A stretch of 17,572 nucleotides of DNA from Defluviitaleaceae bacterium (GTDB lineage Bacteria; Bacillota; Clostridia; Lachnospirales; WRAX01), in NCBI GenBank assembly GCA_009787945.1, contig WQSI01000011.1, positions 1 through 17,572 of the forward strand, written 5' to 3'. The notes beneath the pieces are model-generated. The model made no database searches. It was not told the origin of the DNA and saw nothing but the letters and a program-made list of their open reading frames with translations. Position 1 is the stretch's first letter; every line of letters begins with the position of its first letter. The translations under genes and the position numbers were made by a program. This document shows, in pieces, positions 6,934 through 13,336 of this stretch.

Positions 6934-7620
6934 ATGGATTTTAAGGAAACGGACATGTATCAGCCTTTGAAAGCCCACTTTCAGGGGCTTGGTTTTGATG
7001 TGAAGGGGGAAGTTAAAGGGCTTGACATTGCCCTTGTTAGGGATGGGCAAATTTGGGGGGTGGAGATGAAGAAGGGCTTCACCGTGACCTTGCTTTACCA
7101 AGCCCTTAGCCGCCAGAAGGCCACAAATGCTGTGTTTGTAGCGATACCCCGCCATGTTTTCATGGGCAGGCGGGGGCATATTTTGCATATTTTGGAGAGC
7201 CTATCCCTTGGGCTTGTGACTGTGGCTATGGACAGCCCCGCCCTGTTGGTTGATGTGCATTTGATGCCCAATGTTAAAGGGCGCAACACAAAAGCGTCAA
7301 AATCCCTGCTTGCGGAATTTGCAGGGCGGAATTTTGACGACAATGTGGGGGGCAGCTCTGGTCGGAAGCTTTTGACGGCATCCAAGGAGCGTTCTTTGCA
7401 AATCGCCTGTGCCTTAGAAAAATTGGGGCAAGCCGCCCCCTCTGTGTTGGTTAGCGATTTTGGTTGCAATGCCCATGCTGGGCAGATTTTGTACCAAAAT
7501 GCTTATGGCTGGTTTGTTCGTGTTAGCAAAGGGGTTTATGCCTTGTCCGAAGAAGGAAAAGCCGCCCTTGACGACCCCATGTTTGCGCGGATTGTAGAGT
7601 TTTACAGGGAAACCTTGTAG
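6934..7620 (+). CDS. DUF2161 family, putative PD-(D/E)XK-type phosphodiesterase
   Basis: 228 residues. The N-terminal ~110 match the DUF2161 pattern: ETDMYQPLKAHFQ at 5-17, GFDVKGEVKGLDIALV at 20-35, then VEMK. In PD-(D/E)XK terms the likely metal and catalytic residues are Asp31, Glu44 and Lys46. QALSRQ follows, as in the family. Residues about 150-225 look like a winged helix (KLGQAAPSVLVSDFG, then a GVYALSEEGKAAL hairpin). A nuclease-like fold is established for the family by sequence comparison; a substrate is not known. The start follows GAGG (6922-6925) by eight bases, three bases after the upstream stop. The 3' end overlaps the convergent flavoprotein gene by 19 bases. Confidence 0.85.
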   Translation: MDFKETDMYQPLKAHFQGLGFDVKGEVKGLDIALVRDGQIWGVEMKKGFTVTLLYQALSRQKATNAVFVAIPRHVFMGRRGHILHILESLSLGLVTVAMDSPALLVDVHLMPNVKGRNTKASKSLLAEFAGRNFDDNVGGSSGRKLLTASKERSLQIACALEKLGQAAPSVLVSDFGCNAHAGQILYQNAYGWFVRVSKGVYALSEEGKAALDDPMFARIVEFYRETL

Positions 7621-8006
7621 ACCTTTGGTCCTTCTGCAAATCCAAAGGTTGCCACCTCTTCCACTTGGATGTAGAAGATGTTAAAAATCGGGTTTTCTGG
7701 CGAGTTGTATATTGTTGCTAACATGGGGTTTTCATCAAATGCCCTTTGTTTTAGCTCCATGGTATTTGCAAAAACCGCCTTGCCGTTAATGGACAAAACA
7801 GGGCTAAACTCCCCTTGGCTACAGAAAGACACCGTAGGATTTGCTTTCAATTGGTCATAAACAGGTTTGCCACTGCCTGTACAAAAATATGCCTTGTTCC
7901 CCTCTGCAAATAAAAACTGAAAAACCCGCGTTTTGATGGCTTGCCCCTCTAATGTGGCAAGAACGCCATTTGGTTGCTTTGCTAAAATCTCTGCGTAATT
8001 AATCAT
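7602..8006 (-). CDS. Pyridoxamine 5'-phosphate oxidase-like FMN-binding split-barrel protein
   Basis: 134 residues, a single split beta-barrel domain with the general family pattern: helix NYAEILAKQPNGVLAT at 3-18, core strands TRVFQFLFAEGNKAYFCT at 26-43, then KPVYDQLKANPTVSFC at 47-62 and SINGKAVFA at 72-80. Members bind FMN or F420 and are often small reductases or nitroreductase-like stress proteins; the substrate here cannot be read. It is too short and divergent for true PdxH. The start has AGGAGG (8018-8013) seven bases upstream. It is divergent from a HxlR regulator across overlapping promoters. HxlR proteins commonly control an adjacent redox gene, so this is its likely target. Confidence 0.85.
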   Translation of the reverse strand: MINYAEILAKQPNGVLATLEGQAIKTRVFQFLFAEGNKAYFCTGSGKPVYDQLKANPTVSFCSQGEFSPVLSINGKAVFANTMELKQRAFDENPMLATIYNSPENPIFNIFYIQVEEVATFGFAEGPKVYKVSL

Positions 8007-8027
8007 TTTAAATCCTCCTAATTTTTC

Positions 8028-8055
8028 TTGACTTTTTGGTGATTATCATTATAAT
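8028..8055 (+). promoter_or_regulatory. Promoter of the HxlR operon
   Basis: TTGACT (8028-8033), 16 bases, TATAAT (8050-8055). Its -10 overlaps the -10 of the opposing flavoprotein promoter, so the two compete for polymerase. The start would be near 8062, about 70 bases before the gene. Confidence 0.5.
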
Positions 8056-8079
8056 AATACTATTAGCATCAAATGTAAA
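8051..8079 (-). promoter_or_regulatory. Promoter of the flavoprotein gene
   Basis: On the minus strand TTTACA (8079-8074), 17 bases, TATTAT (8056-8051). It overlaps the HxlR promoter face to face. Confidence 0.5.
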
Positions 8080-8096
8080 GTAGGCACTTTAAAGTG
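8077..8096. promoter_or_regulatory. Candidate HxlR operator
   Basis: CACTTTAAAGTG (8085-8096) is a perfect palindrome. A third half-site, AAAGT, lies at 8077-8081. It sits just upstream of the flavoprotein -35 and downstream of the predicted HxlR start, a suitable place for a dimeric winged-helix repressor to control both. Inferred from position and symmetry only. Confidence 0.45.
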
Positions 8097-8132
8097 GTGT
8101 AGTATCATTTTGGAAACCATTGGAGGATTGCG

Positions 8133-8489
8133 TTGGTGATAGATTATGATGACTATAAGAACATGCCCCCTTGCCCCGTTGAGGTGGCGTTAATGTTTGT
8201 TGACAACAAGTGGAAATTGCTGATTGTGCGGGATTTGATGGAAGGCACAAAAAGATTTGGAGAGCTGAGAAAGTCCCTTGGTGGGATTTCGCAGAAGGTG
8301 CTGACCCAGCATTTGCGGGCTATGGAAGCCAGCGGGCTTGTGTGCCGCCAGGTTTTTGCGGAAGTGCCCCCACGGGTGGAATACTCCTTAACGGAGCTTG
8401 GGCGCAGTTTGGAGGATGTTCACAACGCCATGTATCGCTGGGGCGAGGAATATCAGAAGAATTTACAGAAGGAAGGGTTGCAGAAATGA
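8133..8489 (+). CDS. HxlR-family winged-helix transcriptional regulator
   Basis: 118 residues, the usual length. CPVEVALMFVDNKWKLLIVRDL at 14-35 is the HxlR N-terminal helix with the conserved Cys14. The recognition helix region is GGISQKVLTQHLRAMEASGLV at about 50-70, followed by the PPRVEYSLTELGRSL wing at 79-93. Family members are dimeric DNA-binding proteins; several (YodB, HypR, QorR) sense thiol-reactive or oxidative signals through that Cys. The start is TTG 8133, six bases after GGAGG (8122-8126); GTG 8136 is equally possible. The stop overlaps the next start as ATGA (8486-8489). It probably regulates itself and the divergent flavoprotein. Confidence 0.92.
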   Translation: MVIDYDDYKNMPPCPVEVALMFVDNKWKLLIVRDLMEGTKRFGELRKSLGGISQKVLTQHLRAMEASGLVCRQVFAEVPPRVEYSLTELGRSLEDVHNAMYRWGEEYQKNLQKEGLQK

Positions 8490-8884
8490 TTAAGCTTACA
8501 AAGACTTATAACGCCTCAAAAGAGGCGGTTTGGAAACATTTGGTAGATGACGAGCTTTTAAGCGGGTGGTGTATGCCTTGTAAGGGTTTTGCCCTAGAAA
8601 TTGGGCAGAAATTTGACTTTAATATTAAGCCCAACGCTTTTTTTAGCGGCATTTTCAACAATACCGTGACAGATTTTAAGGAGTTTGCTCATCTTTCTTA
8701 CAGATGCACTTCTAGCAAACCAAAACTTTATACCATTGTAAAGTGGGAGCTAAACGAAACCGACGGTAAAACCACTTTATCACTGGAACATAGCGGTTTT
8801 CGCGGGTCGCAATTTTTGACAAAGGCTATGCTTAGAAGCGGGTGGAAAAAGATGATGGACAAGCACTTGGAGGCAGTTTTATGA
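8486..8884 (+). CDS. SRPBCC (AHSA1-like) domain protein
   Basis: 132 residues with the START/Bet v1-like layout: strand MIKLTKTYNASKEAVWKHLVDD at the N-terminus, GWCMP at 27-31, middle strands GQKFDFNIK and LSYRCTS, WELNE...TTLSLEHSGF at 87-104, and a long C-terminal helix (FLTKAMLRSGWKKMMDKHLEAV). This fold makes a hydrophobic ligand pocket or an Hsp90-activating surface; no ligand can be assigned. The frame is open further upstream inside the HxlR gene, but ATG 8486 overlaps its stop (ATGA) and follows GGAAGGG (8471-8477). Translational coupling to the regulator is likely. SRPBCC genes joined to small HTH regulators are common in Firmicutes. Confidence 0.85.
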   Translation: MIKLTKTYNASKEAVWKHLVDDELLSGWCMPCKGFALEIGQKFDFNIKPNAFFSGIFNNTVTDFKEFAHLSYRCTSSKPKLYTIVKWELNETDGKTTLSLEHSGFRGSQFLTKAMLRSGWKKMMDKHLEAVL

Positions 8885-9456
8885 AGATTTTTACAGTGCG
8901 CCATGGGCAGACTGATTGGAATATAGAGGGCAGATTGCAGGGTCATACAGATATACCACTGAACCCAGAGGGGCTTGACCAGGCTGAAAGGGTGGCAAGG
9001 CGGCTGTCTGGCGAGAAAGTTGATGCTATTTACACAAGCGACCTTTCTCGGGCTTTTAAGACCGCCGAAGCCATTAACCAGCACCACAACGCCAAAATCA
9101 TCTCAACCCCTGCTTTGAGGGAAGCTAGTTTCGGAAAGTGGGAAGGGCAGAACATTGACCTGGTGCGGGCAGAGGTTAATTGGGAGCATCCCGACCCTGA
9201 TGGGGAGGATAAAGCAACAGCCTTTAATCGTATACATACATTTTTGGAAACCGTAGTCAAAAGCGGGCATGAAAATATTGTGATTGTGGGGCATTATGGC
9301 TCTGTCACCGCGGCAATCTGTTATTTTTTAGATATGTCTATTGACCATCAGCGGAGCCTTTCTGTGGGCAACACAGCGGTACATTGCTTTCAAAAAGATG
9401 CAGATGGCAAGTTCCGCATGAAAATCGAAAATGATATGAGCCATCTGGACGGCTAA
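8881..9456 (+). CDS. Histidine phosphatase superfamily protein (phosphoglycerate mutase-like)
   Basis: 191 residues. The catalytic set is complete: Arg7 and nucleophile His8 in VRHGQTDWN, Arg57 in YTSDLSR, Glu81 in REASFGKWEG as proton donor, and His138 in IVIVGHYG. It is cytoplasmic. Substrates in this branch range from phosphosugars and alpha-ribazole phosphate to nucleotides. There is no cobalamin or glycolysis context, so the substrate is open. ATG 8881 overlaps the previous stop (ATGA) and has GGAGG (8869-8873) seven bases upstream; the open frame reaches 13 codons further up but without a ribosome site. It is the last gene of the HxlR unit; aspS has its own promoter just after. Confidence 0.9.
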   Translation: MKIFTVRHGQTDWNIEGRLQGHTDIPLNPEGLDQAERVARRLSGEKVDAIYTSDLSRAFKTAEAINQHHNAKIISTPALREASFGKWEGQNIDLVRAEVNWEHPDPDGEDKATAFNRIHTFLETVVKSGHENIVIVGHYGSVTAAICYFLDMSIDHQRSLSVGNTAVHCFQKDADGKFRMKIENDMSHLDG

Positions 9457-9460
9457 AAAC

Positions 9461-9489
9461 TTGACAGATGCGGTTTACTATAGTACAAT
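9461..9489 (+). promoter_or_regulatory. Promoter of aspS
   Basis: TTGACA (9461-9466), 17 bases, TACAAT (9484-9489), starting five bases after the phosphatase stop. About 28 bases of leader remain before ATG 9525, so there is no room for a T-box. Confidence 0.8.
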
Positions 9490-9524
9490 AGCAAGAATAT
9501 AGCGTAACAGTAGGAGGAAATAAA

Positions 9525-11297
9525 ATGGAAAACTTAGGAAAATATAGAAGGACTTGCCTTTGTGGGGAGTTTGGTGGTGTGGCTGCGGGGGAAACCGTGA
9601 CGGCAATGGGCTGGGTGAACCGTGTGCGCAAGCTTGGGCAGTTGGTTTTTGTGACTTTACGGGACCACACGGGGCTTGTGCAAATTGCCCTTGATGAAAA
9701 TGTGGATGGTGAGCTGTTTGCTAAAGCTGAAAGCCTTAAAAGTGAGTATGTTGTGGCGGTTGTGGGGAAGGTTGCCCTGCGCCGTGAAAAGGACATAAAC
9801 CCAGATATGGCAACAGGTAAAATTGAGATTATCGCTGAAGAATTGGCTGTTTTGTCTGCTTCTCAGTTGACACCGTTTCAGGTGGGGGATGAGAATGTTT
9901 CTGAAGCTTTGCGGATGAAGCACCGCTATTTGGATTTGCGCCGTGATGGGCTTCAGCAAAATTTGCGCCTGCGCCATAGGATAACCCAATCTGTGCGGAA
10001 CTTTTTGTCAGATGAGGGGTTTGTGGAGGTTGAAACTCCAATCCTTACCAACTCTAGCCCAGAAGGGGCGCGGGATTATCTTGTTCCAAGCCGCGTGCAA
10101 CCTGGGAAGTTTTATGCTCTGCCTCAATCCCCCCAAGTGTTAAAGCAGATTTTGATGGCGTCTGCCATTGATAAATATTTCCAAATAGCTAAATGCTTGC
10201 GGGATGAAGATTTGCGGGCAGATAGACAGCCTGAATTTACCCAAATTGACATTGAGCAATCTTTTATAGACCAAGAAGATGTACTGACACTAACAGAAGG
10301 GCTAATTTCTGCCGCTTTTAAAGAAGCTGCGGGGATAGATTTGCCAACCCCTTTCCCTCGCATGAAATATGAGGATGCCATGGAAAGATTTGGAAGTGAT
10401 AAGCCCGACACCCGCTTTGGGTTAGAGCTTGTGGACATTTCTAAGGTGGTTGCAGGGTCTGATTTTGCTGTGTTTCAAGGGGCTTTGGACAGTGGAGGTT
10501 CTGTCCGCGGGATTAACGCTAAAGGTTGCGGACACCTTTCCCGCAAGCAAATTGACGGCTTGATTGAGTATGTTAAAACCTATAAGGCTAAAGGTTTGGC
10601 TTGGATACAGCTAAATGGCGGGGAGATGAAAACCACCATCAGCAAATTTTTCACAGAAGAAAAATTGGTGGAGATAATCAGCACGTTTGGCGGGGAAGAT
10701 GGCGACCTTATCCTAATTTGTGCCGACCAAGATAATATTGTTTTTGACGCTTTAGGGGCTTTGCGCCAGGAGATTGCCCGCCGTGAGGGGCTTATCCCTG
10801 AAAATACTTACAACCCTCTTTGGGTCGTGGAATGGCCTTTGCTAATTTGGGATGAGGATGATAAGCGGTATTATGCTATGCACCACCCCTTTACCGCCCC
10901 TATGGATGAGGATTTGAACCTGTTGGAAACCGACCCTAAAAAGGCGCGGAGCAAACAGCATGACCTTGTTATGAATGGTTATGAGCTTGCGGGAGGGTCT
11001 ATTCGTATCCATAGCGAAGAGGTGCAACAAAAGATGTTTGAGGTTTTGAGCTATAGTCAAGAGGAAGCCTATGCCAACTTCTCCCATTTAATGGAGGCTT
11101 TTAAATATGGCACGCCCCCCCATGGCGGCATCGCCATTGGGCTTGACCGCCTGACCATGCTAATGGCAGGTACGGATAATATACGAAATGTGATTGCCTT
11201 CCCTAAACAGCAGGATGGTTCTTGCCCTATGACGGGCGCGCCTAATGCGGTTTTCCCTGCTCAGCTGGAAGAGCTGAAACTTGTTATTAAGGAGTAG
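9525..11297 (+). CDS. aspS: Aspartate--tRNA ligase (bacterial type)
   Basis: 590 residues, the normal bacterial length. It charges tRNA-Asp with aspartate in the cytoplasm. Residues 1-110 are the OB-fold anticodon-binding domain. Class II motif 1 is FVEVETPIL at 166-174, motif 2 spans 219-244 (core CLRDEDLRADRQPEFTQIDIE) and motif 3 is GIAIGLDRL at 535-543. The bacterial insertion (GAD) domain lies between about 290 and 410. The start has AGGAGG (9512-9517) seven bases upstream. Whether it is discriminating or also charges tRNA-Asn cannot be decided here; no AsnRS or gatCAB is in the window. Pyroglutamyl peptidase follows after six bases. Confidence 0.97.
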   Translation: MENLGKYRRTCLCGEFGGVAAGETVTAMGWVNRVRKLGQLVFVTLRDHTGLVQIALDENVDGELFAKAESLKSEYVVAVVGKVALRREKDINPDMATGKIEIIAEELAVLSASQLTPFQVGDENVSEALRMKHRYLDLRRDGLQQNLRLRHRITQSVRNFLSDEGFVEVETPILTNSSPEGARDYLVPSRVQPGKFYALPQSPQVLKQILMASAIDKYFQIAKCLRDEDLRADRQPEFTQIDIEQSFIDQEDVLTLTEGLISAAFKEAAGIDLPTPFPRMKYEDAMERFGSDKPDTRFGLELVDISKVVAGSDFAVFQGALDSGGSVRGINAKGCGHLSRKQIDGLIEYVKTYKAKGLAWIQLNGGEMKTTISKFFTEEKLVEIISTFGGEDGDLILICADQDNIVFDALGALRQEIARREGLIPENTYNPLWVVEWPLLIWDEDDKRYYAMHHPFTAPMDEDLNLLETDPKKARSKQHDLVMNGYELAGGSIRIHSEEVQQKMFEVLSYSQEEAYANFSHLMEAFKYGTPPHGGIAIGLDRLTMLMAGTDNIRNVIAFPKQQDGSCPMTGAPNAVFPAQLEELKLVIKE

Positions 11298-11303
11298 CTG
11301 GTT

Positions 11304-11909
11304 ATGAAAAAGGTTTTGATAACAGGCTTTGAGCCATTTGGCGGAGAAGCAATAAACCCCTCCCTAGAGGCGGTTAAGCTCCTTCCTGATGATATAGAGG
11401 GCGTAAGGCTGGTTAAACTGCCTTTGCCTGTGGTTTTTGGAAAAAGTGCGGACATTCTCCTTGCGACTTTAGGGCTTGGGGAGTTTGACGCGGTGATTTG
11501 CGTAGGGCAGGCAGGGGGCAGAACCTCTATAAACCTGGAGCGGGTGGCTGTTAATGTGGATGACACAAAAGCCCCTGATAATGAAGGAAACCAGCCTATT
11601 GACAAGGTTATTTGTGAAGGCGCGCCAGATGGGTATTTTGCCACGCTGCCTGTGAAGTCTATTGTTGAAGAGCTGAAAAGAGCAGAAATCCCCGCGGTGG
11701 TTTCGGACACAGCGGGAACATATGTCTGCAATCACGTGATGTTTACAGCTTTGCATTATGCGGCAAAACACCGCCCAGAGATGAAGGCGGGGTTTGTGCA
11801 TATTCCCTATTTGCCCGCTCAAGTTTTGGATAAGGGCAATGCTCCATCAATGTCTTTGGAAAATATTGTTAAAGCCCTTACAATAATCATAAAAACTGCC
11901 ACATCATAG
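11304..11909 (+). CDS. pcp: Pyroglutamyl-peptidase I (C15)
   Basis: 201 residues. It removes N-terminal pyroglutamate from peptides in the cytoplasm. The catalytic triad is visible: Glu79 in TSINLERVAVN, Cys142 in GTYVCNHVMF and His166 in GFVHIPYLP. The N-terminal VLITGFEPFGG is typical. Its length is near that of known enzymes (about 205-215). AAGGAG (11289-11294) lies inside the end of aspS, nine bases before the ATG, so it is likely cotranscribed. The 3' end faces the signal peptidase gene with only 11 bases between stops; no U-tract terminator is visible there. Confidence 0.95.
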   Translation: MKKVLITGFEPFGGEAINPSLEAVKLLPDDIEGVRLVKLPLPVVFGKSADILLATLGLGEFDAVICVGQAGGRTSINLERVAVNVDDTKAPDNEGNQPIDKVICEGAPDGYFATLPVKSIVEELKRAEIPAVVSDTAGTYVCNHVMFTALHYAAKHRPEMKAGFVHIPYLPAQVLDKGNAPSMSLENIVKALTIIIKTATS

Positions 11910-11920
11910 CCGCATCGGGG

Positions 11921-12415
11921 TCATGGTAAGATGGTTAGGGAAGGGGTCAGCCCCAAATAAATACGACCAATAACACTGCTGACAGGTATCGCCCCCCACT
12001 CCCTTGAGTCGCGGGAGTTTTGCCTGGCATCTCCCATAACAAAAAGATAACCATATGGCACTATAACAGGCTCAAAGTCTGTCATAGTGCCTTTTGCGTA
12101 GTCTTCATAAACCACAACGCCATTAACCAAAACAACACCGCCCCTAATCCCAATTTCCTCCCCGCCAAGGGCGATAATCCGCTTTATGAACATTTCAGAA
12201 AACTCATCGGGAATGGGGGAGGTGAAAACGATAATATCCCCATGGGCAAAGCCACGAAAAGAGCTGCGCAAGCCGAAAACATGGCTGTTTATTGGGATGG
12301 TTTGCGCCATTGAACCGCTGATAACAATGGCGCGGATTAGGAAATGATTGTCTGCTACGAAAAACAACAAGGGAGCAAGCCCAATTAAAATTAGTGTACG
12401 TAGAAATTTCATCAT
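11921..12415 (-). CDS. lepB: Signal peptidase I
   Basis: 164 residues with one N-terminal membrane segment (about 5-21) and the catalytic domain outside. The Ser/Lys dyad is Ser35 in VISGSMAQT and Lys78 in MFIKRIIALGG; GDARQNSRDSREWG at 128-141 is the conserved box D/E region. It cleaves signal peptides, presumably including those of proteins like the one at 1-522. The usual Pro of SGSMxPT is Gln here, a mild deviation. The frame is open back to 12505, but that would overlap the upstream methyltransferase. ATG 12415 has AAGGTGG upstream and starts the usual basic-hydrophobic N-terminus. It probably shares the methyltransferase promoter. Confidence 0.92.
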   Translation of the reverse strand: MMKFLRTLILIGLAPLLFFVADNHFLIRAIVISGSMAQTIPINSHVFGLRSSFRGFAHGDIIVFTSPIPDEFSEMFIKRIIALGGEEIGIRGGVVLVNGVVVYEDYAKGTMTDFEPVIVPYGYLFVMGDARQNSRDSREWGAIPVSSVIGRIYLGLTPSLTILP

Positions 12416-12417
12416 AA

Positions 12418-12439
12418 AATCCCACCTTTCAGTGGGATT
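12418..12439 (-). promoter_or_regulatory. Hairpin over the lepB ribosome-binding site
   Basis: Read on the minus strand, AATCCCAC and GTGGGATT form a perfect 8-bp stem with loop TGAAAG, two bases before the ATG at 12415. The ribosome site (AAAGGTGGG) is half loop, half stem. It could lower translation, or act as a weak terminator of the upstream gene; the trailing T-run is short. Confidence 0.45.
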
Positions 12440-12459
12440 GTTGCCGTTTTGTGGGAATT

Positions 12460-13224
12460 TTATACAGTACGCTGACGCTGTGTTTCGTAGGCAAAAATGG
12501 CGCAAGCCACAGAAACATTAAGTGATTCTGACATCACAGGAATACGGACGGTTTCATCAGCCCCTTCCATTGCACCCTGACTTAGCCCGTGGTGTTCATT
12601 ACCAAGAGCAAAAGCCGCGGGTTTGCGCAAGTCTAGCTGATGCAAGTCCGCAGAGCCTGCTGGAGAGGTGGCATAAAGGGGAATGTTGCGGGCTTTAAGC
12701 TCTGTCAAAGCCTGCCCTAAAGCCATTTGAACAAAAGGCACATGAAAAATTGAGCCAGCGGAAGCGCGGACGACCTTTGGGCTGTAAACATCAGCGCAAT
12801 GCTCCACCAAAATCACTCCTGTAGCCCCTAAGCCGTGGCAATTGCGCAGAATCGTTCCAAGGTTGCCGGGGTCGTTGATGCCTTCAAGAAGGAAAATCAG
12901 GGGGTTGTCGCCGCCAAGCCCAAGCACATCTTCAATATCAAAAGTTCGCTGGTCAACCACCGCCAAAATCCCTTGTGGGTTGACAACATCTGATAAGCCC
13001 GCAAAAATCTGGTCTGTCACCACAATAGCGTCGGGCGTAAATCCCCCGCCCTTGGCGAAGCTCTCGCTGAGGATAATATGTTTTATCTGCCAATTTTTGG
13101 GAAGTTCTGCAACAAACTTTGCTCCCTCCACCAAAAAAGCAGAGGATGCATCACGCCCTTTAACGCCCCCCAAAGCCCTAACCATCTTAACAATTTTATT
13201 ATTTGCAGAAGTTATAATGTCCAT
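12460..13224 (-). CDS. SpoU/TrmH-family RNA 2'-O-methyltransferase (RlmB-like)
   Basis: 254 residues. The N-terminal substrate-binding domain (SSAFLVEGAKFVAEL at 27-41) resembles the L30e-like domain of rRNA methylases. The C-terminal SPOUT domain has all three motifs: INDPGNLGTILRN at 116-128, FALGNEHHGLS at 205-215 and SLNVSVACAIFAYE at 234-247. It methylates ribose in rRNA or tRNA with S-adenosylmethionine; the exact site is unknown. ATG 13224 matches where homologues begin. The frame is open back to 13311, but that part overlaps the promoters and is not family-like. No ribosome site precedes 13224 and the -10 is only seven bases away, so the message may be leaderless. lepB follows. Confidence 0.9.
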   Translation of the reverse strand: MDIITSANNKIVKMVRALGGVKGRDASSAFLVEGAKFVAELPKNWQIKHIILSESFAKGGGFTPDAIVVTDQIFAGLSDVVNPQGILAVVDQRTFDIEDVLGLGGDNPLIFLLEGINDPGNLGTILRNCHGLGATGVILVEHCADVYSPKVVRASAGSIFHVPFVQMALGQALTELKARNIPLYATSPAGSADLHQLDLRKPAAFALGNEHHGLSQGAMEGADETVRIPVMSESLNVSVACAIFAYETQRQRTV

Positions 13225-13230
13225 TTGAAG

Positions 13231-13259
13231 ATTATAACACGAATTTAAGGGCAAGGGAA
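13231..13259 (-). promoter_or_regulatory. Promoter of the methyltransferase-lepB unit
   Basis: TATAAT (13236-13231) with a weak TTCCCT (13259-13254) at 17 bases. The predicted start coincides with the first base of the ATG at 13224. Confidence 0.45.
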
Positions 13260-13273
13260 TAGCAAATTTTATG

Positions 13274-13302
13274 TTGCGGCATCTTGGCAAAGATGTTATA
13301 AT
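13274..13302 (+). promoter_or_regulatory. Promoter of the M32 peptidase gene
   Basis: TTGCGG (13274-13279), 17 bases, TATAAT (13297-13302); the gene starts at 13337 after AAGGAGG (13324-13330). Divergent from the methyltransferase promoter. Confidence 0.6.
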
Positions 13303-13336
13303 TAAATTCACGAGATTTCATACAAGGAGGACAAAA

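Noticed and set aside
8210..8485. Long N-terminal extension of the SRPBCC protein
   Set aside because: It lies inside the HxlR gene in another frame; ATG 8486 overlaps the HxlR stop and begins the domain correctly.
9490..9524. T-box leader for aspS
   Set aside because: Only about 30 bases separate the promoter and the start codon, too short for a T-box.
12416..12505. Longer signal peptidase start at 12505
   Set aside because: It would overlap the methyltransferase end and adds a non-hydrophobic, Cys/Asn-rich N-terminus without a ribosome site.
13225..13311. Longer methyltransferase start at 13311
   Set aside because: It covers both divergent promoters, has no ribosome site, and the extra residues do not look like the family.
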